From Kaistia granuli DSM 23481 (GTDB lineage Bacteria; Pseudomonadota; Alphaproteobacteria; Rhizobiales; Kaistiaceae): 64,000 nt of DNA. The notes below the pieces were generated by a model. It ran no database searches. It was not told the DNA's origin and saw only the letters and a program-made list of their open reading frames with translations. Below, piece by piece: positions 62,996 to 64,000 of this stretch. Position 1 is the stretch's first letter; every line of letters begins with the position of its first letter. The position numbers and the translations under genes are program-made. Where the stretch lies: contig NZ_AQYH01000001.1 in NCBI RefSeq assembly GCF_000380505.1, forward strand, positions 180,620-244,619, in the 5' to 3' direction.

Positions 62996-63586
62996 ATGGA
63001 AGTCGAACTGGCCGGCCAGACCGCGCGCGTCGTGGGCGTCGAATCCGCCATTCTGGCGGCGGTCGTCGCCGCGCTCCGCGCCAATGGCGCGACGGTGGGC
63101 GGCGAAGCGAGCCGGAGCGAGGCGCCGGATATCCTGATTCTCGCCCATCCGCTGGTCCCCGACGCCACCTATCGTCCCGAAGCGCTGGCGGCGGAGGCCG
63201 AGGCGGTCGCAAGTGCCATGGTCGCGCGTGGAAAGGGCCGCATCGTCCATCTCGTCTCGGCCGCAGGCCTGGTCCCAATGCGCCGCCATCCCGCCTGGTC
63301 GGCGGCGATGGCCTCCGCGATCGCCGGCGCCCGGGCGCTTGCCATGGTCTCGGGCCCGGCCGTGCAGGTGAACGCCGTCGCGGTCGGCCGCGTCGAGCCG
63401 GACGACGAAAGCGAGGCGACGGGCGACGCGGCGATGCTCTCCCACGTGTCGCTCGGCCGTGCCGGCACGGCGGACGACGTCGCCAATGCCGTCCTCTTCC
63501 TGGTCGATCCGCTGAACAGCTACACGACCGGCCAGTCGCTCGCCGTCGACGGCGGCTGGACCACCGGCTACGGCCGGAATTTCTGA
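62996..63586 (+). CDS. Degenerate SDR-like protein lacking cofactor and catalytic motifs
   Basis: A 196-residue protein that aligns with SDRs from its first strand to its C-terminus (SLAVDGGWTTGYGRNF, like the SDR at 58619) but is about 55 residues short in the middle. The glycine-rich motif is lost (RVVGVESAIL), NNAG is replaced by LILAHPL, Ser88 is kept, the Tyr position is Trp101 (HPAWSAAMAS) and the Lys position is Met105. It cannot be an ordinary dehydrogenase. GGGGGAG before ATG 62996 and an uninterrupted frame suggest it is expressed. A structural partner of an active or semi-active SDR is the likeliest role. Confidence 0.8.
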   Translation: MEVELAGQTARVVGVESAILAAVVAALRANGATVGGEASRSEAPDILILAHPLVPDATYRPEALAAEAEAVASAMVARGKGRIVHLVSAAGLVPMRRHPAWSAAMASAIAGARALAMVSGPAVQVNAVAVGRVEPDDESEATGDAAMLSHVSLGRAGTADDVANAVLFLVDPLNSYTTGQSLAVDGGWTTGYGRNF

Positions 63587-63593
63587 TCTTTTC

Positions 63594-63652
63594 TTTGCCC
63601 TCACCGGAAGGGGACTGCTTTCGCCTCTCCCTCGGGAAGAGGTGAGGGGCTC
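63594..63652. repeat. Palindromic repeat between SDR-like gene and IS110 transposase
   Basis: CCCTCACC ... GGTGAGGGG arms with an inner CTCTCCCTCGGGAAGAG hairpin lie just after the SDR-like stop. It resembles the other intergenic palindromes and may end that transcript. No inverted repeat that would mark an insertion-sequence end is evident. Confidence 0.6.
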
Positions 63653-63677
63653 CGCCGTCGATCCACTCTCGCCGTCA

Positions 63678-64000
63678 TCAAGTCAGTTCTGTTGCATCTG
63701 GTTTGAGCAAGGCGTTGGCAAGGACGACGAGTTTTCTGGCGACGGCTGCGAGCGCGAGGCGCTTTGGCTTTCCGGCGGCGCATAGGCTTCGGTAGAAGTC
63801 GCGCAGGCCGGGGTTGGCCCTGGCCGCGCTGAGGGCGGCCATGAACAGCAAAGGCCTGAGTTCGGTGCGTCCGCCGCGCATGGTGCGGTGCCGGCTGGTG
63901 TTGCCGGAATCGCGCGGATGCGGGGCCAAGCCGGCCAGGCTCGCGGCCTGTCGCCGGGTGAGGGTGCCGAGTTCCGGCATCAGCGCCAGTAGGCTGCGCG
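63678..64000 (-). mobile_element. IS110-family transposase, C-terminal part, cut by the window edge
   Basis: About 107 residues of frame continue to the right edge. They match the C-terminal transposase_20 region of IS110 transposases: MPELGTLTRRQAASLAGLAP, then SGNTSRHRTMRGGRTELRPL and a Lys/Arg-Ala-rich tail ending LLKPDATELT. The N-terminal DEDD catalytic part would lie beyond 64000. It reads towards the degenerate SDR gene. IS110 elements often lack terminal inverted repeats, so the element's end cannot be placed here. Confidence 0.88.

Overview
The window looks like one high-GC chromosomal segment of an alphaproteobacterium, most likely in the Hyphomicrobiales (Rhizobiales). The reasons are the very high GC coding sequence, the density of ribose-type and maltose-type sugar ABC transporters, palindromic intergenic repeats of the GTCATCCC...GGGATGAC kind, and Shine-Dalgarno sequences of GGAGGAAAC type. 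It reads as a carbohydrate and nucleoside catabolic island. There are about 48 genes, no rRNA, tRNA or CRISPR array that I can see, and one partial IS110-type transposase running off the right edge.

Layout. (1) 0.2-14.4 kb, nucleoside and methylthioribose salvage: cytidine deaminase; mtnD-mtnB divergent from a sugar-binding protein, an unrecognised periplasmic protein and mtnK; an unrelated GT8 glycosyltransferase; then, on the minus strand, a second closely similar binding protein, an LVIVD beta-propeller, a two-domain ABC ATPase and a permease; then adenine deaminase. (2) 14.8-28.5 kb, a polyol or sugar module: FGGY kinase, zinc alcohol dehydrogenase and LacI regulator on the minus strand, divergent from a CUT1 importer (Tat-exported binding protein, two permeases, two unequal ATPases) followed by a Gfo/Idh/MocA oxidoreductase, a TIM-barrel isomerase/epimerase and a DUF4432 protein. 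(3) 28.5-35 kb, SDR + CaiB/BaiF CoA-transferase + enoyl-CoA hydratase, tightly followed by a CUT2 sugar importer. (4) 35-45.3 kb, a diguanylate cyclase, then LacI, SDR, a CUT2 importer with a single-domain ATPase, SorC regulator, LacD-like aldolase, ROK kinase and a small P-loop kinase. (5) 45.3-51.8 kb, a GH94-like glycoside phosphorylase divergent from an autotransporter. (6) 51.8-63.6 kb, GntR regulator, a CUT2 importer with two permeases, SMP-30 lactonase, two SDR-like proteins that both lack the catalytic Tyr, and a thiamine-diphosphate 2-oxoacid dehydrogenase whose lipoyl domain sits on a fused E1 alpha-beta chain while the E2-like partner has a shrunken catalytic domain.

How the parts work together. 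Modules 2, 3, 4 and 6 follow the plan regulator + importer + oxidoreductase/kinase/isomerase, so each probably handles a different sugar, polyol or sugar acid; no substrate can be named from sequence alone. Module 1 is the most specific: MtnK, MtnB and MtnD are methionine-salvage enzymes, so the adjacent importer is a candidate for methylthioribose or a related deoxy-pentose or nucleoside. mtnA and mtnC are not in the window.

Most unusual: (a) module 6, where an identical 13-mer (ATTATAATAGCAT) lies upstream of both the transporter operon and the E1-E2 operon, and a related inverted repeat lies between gntR and the SDR gene, suggesting one regulon around an atypical dehydrogenase complex; (b) the two CUT1 ATPases, whose motif changes fall so that one composite ATP site stays fully consensus and the other is degenerate on both sides; (c) acyl-CoA type enzymes inside a sugar-transport operon.
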